A DNA stretch of 64,000 bases from JANELJ01 sp024511395 (GTDB lineage Bacteria; Pseudomonadota; Gammaproteobacteria; GRL18). The position numbers were made by a program, and so were the translations under genes. The stretch is taken from contig OY820613.1 in assembly GCA_963681975.1 (NCBI GenBank), forward strand, positions 3,410,001-3,474,000, read 5' to 3'. Every line of letters begins with the position of its first letter. Position 1 is the stretch's first letter. This document shows, one piece after another, positions 63,625 through 64,000 of the stretch. The notes beneath the pieces were generated by a model that worked only from the letters and a program-made list of their open reading frames with translations, did not search any database and had not been told where the DNA came from.

Positions 63625-64000
63625 TGGTAGAAGCCAGAAACAAATGGAATGAACGCTATCAGAATGTGCATATGCCTAACCAGGTGATTGATATACTGGA
63701 ATTGAACCAGCATCTGCTCAATGGTCAGGGCAGGTCACTGGATCTGGCCTGCGGTCTGGGCGGCAATGCCCTGCGTCTGGCTGAACTGGGCTATGACAGC
63801 CATGCCTGGGACATATCCGATGCGGCAATTGAGAAAGTTAAGGAGTTTGCCCGGGAACGTCAGTTGACTATCCACACCCGGCAATGTGATGTCAGTGATA
63901 CCCTTCTGGAAGCGGAAAGTTTTGATGTTATTCTGGTCAGCCGTTTTCTGGTGCGCGATCTGGTGCCTGTTTTAATTGAGGTGTTAAAGCCAGGCGGCCT
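63624..64000 (+). CDS. SAM-dependent methyltransferase, class I (partial, 3' end outside window)
   Basis: 125 codons are visible, starting MVEARNKWNERYQNVHMPNQ at an ATG that shares one base with the trkH stop (TAATG). SAM motif I is SLDLACGLGGNALRLAELGY near residue 38; acidic motif II is HAWDISDAAI; motif IV-like SFDVILVSRFLV and post-motif LKPGGL follow. It resembles Methyltransf_25/TehB-like small methyltransferases. The substrate is unknown and the C-terminus lies beyond the window. Confidence 0.88.
   Translation, partial: MVEARNKWNERYQNVHMPNQVIDILELNQHLLNGQGRSLDLACGLGGNALRLAELGYDSHAWDISDAAIEKVKEFARERQLTIHTRQCDVSDTLLEAESFDVILVSRFLVRDLVPVLIEVLKPGG

Noticed and set aside
1..64000. CRISPR arrays, tRNA or rRNA genes, prophage and known defence cassettes
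   Set aside because: I saw no regularly spaced short repeats, no cloverleaf or rRNA-like stretches, and no phage structural genes. The only defence-like candidates are vapBC and the dynamin-like GTPase.

Overview
The window looks like a chromosomal segment of a gammaproteobacterium of moderate to low GC. Gene content and order resemble Pseudomonas-type chromosomes: metK next to tkt-gap-pgk-pyk-fba; the block gshB/tonB/yqgE/ruvX/pyrR/pyrB/pyrC'; pilT next to yggS-proC-yggT; and tsaC-smg-dprA-LysM with def-fmt-rsmB-DUF4390-ntrYX-trkAH. A class II aldolase clustered with transketolase, GAPDH, PGK and pyruvate kinase would suit a chemoautotroph such as a sulfur oxidiser or symbiont. No RuBisCO or phosphoribulokinase is present here, so autotrophy is only a guess. 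The dominant feature is insertion-sequence (IS) load: about twelve elements or fragments from five families, many nested, broken or internally deleted, with host genes broken at their edges. That pattern suits a host-restricted or otherwise relaxed-selection genome.

Layout. 1-942: metK (3' end outside the window). 1063-2647: complete IS4-type element. 2810-3364: thioredoxin-like protein. 3809-11103: tkt, gap, pgk, pyk, fba with intergenic hairpins and two strong terminators. 11205-12689: IS5-type copy A. 12752-15323: purE, purK, trmO, with a 31-bp-arm hairpin between purE and purK. 15336-18334: DUF3025 gene and a broken GAF-PAS-GGDEF-EAL gene. 18335-21702: IS66 element carrying an IS982 insertion. 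21703-29961: a pilU tail, then the reverse-strand block gshB-apbE-NusG_II-Gx-tonB-yqgE-ruvX-pyrR-pyrB-pyrC'. 30081-35662: a mosaic of IS4-, IS5-, ISAs1- and IS982-type pieces. 35729-41373: pilT, then yggS, proC, yggT, a dynamin-like GTPase and dtd. 41390-44309: truncated lipoprotein gene and a REP-associated tyrosine transposase (RAYT) gene split by a second IS66. 44463-45177: vapBC toxin-antitoxin with a visible operator. 45226-50247: tsaC, smg, dprA and a LysM gene destroyed by IS5-type copy D (the only intact copy) plus frameshifts. 50475-51548: internally deleted IS4-type copy. 51701-58921: def, fmt, rsmB, DUF4390, ntrY, ntrX. 58990-60767: IS5-type copy E carrying a 260-bp IS982-derived miniature element. 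60784-64000: trkA, trkH and a partial methyltransferase.

The host genes serve central metabolism (triose/pentose phosphate interconversion, SAM, purines, pyrimidines, proline, glutathione), translation quality control and maturation, potassium uptake, envelope functions and twitching motility. pilU, the LysM gene, the cyclic-di-GMP gene, a lipoprotein gene and the RAYT have all decayed at IS boundaries. I did not find a convincing new defence or biosynthetic system. The most informative signals are the dissected IS history, defective copies that seem to have multiplied, an IS-bounded rearrangement separating the pilU tail from pilT, and a dispersed palindromic intergenic repeat, one half-copy of which forms the ntrY-ntrX junction.
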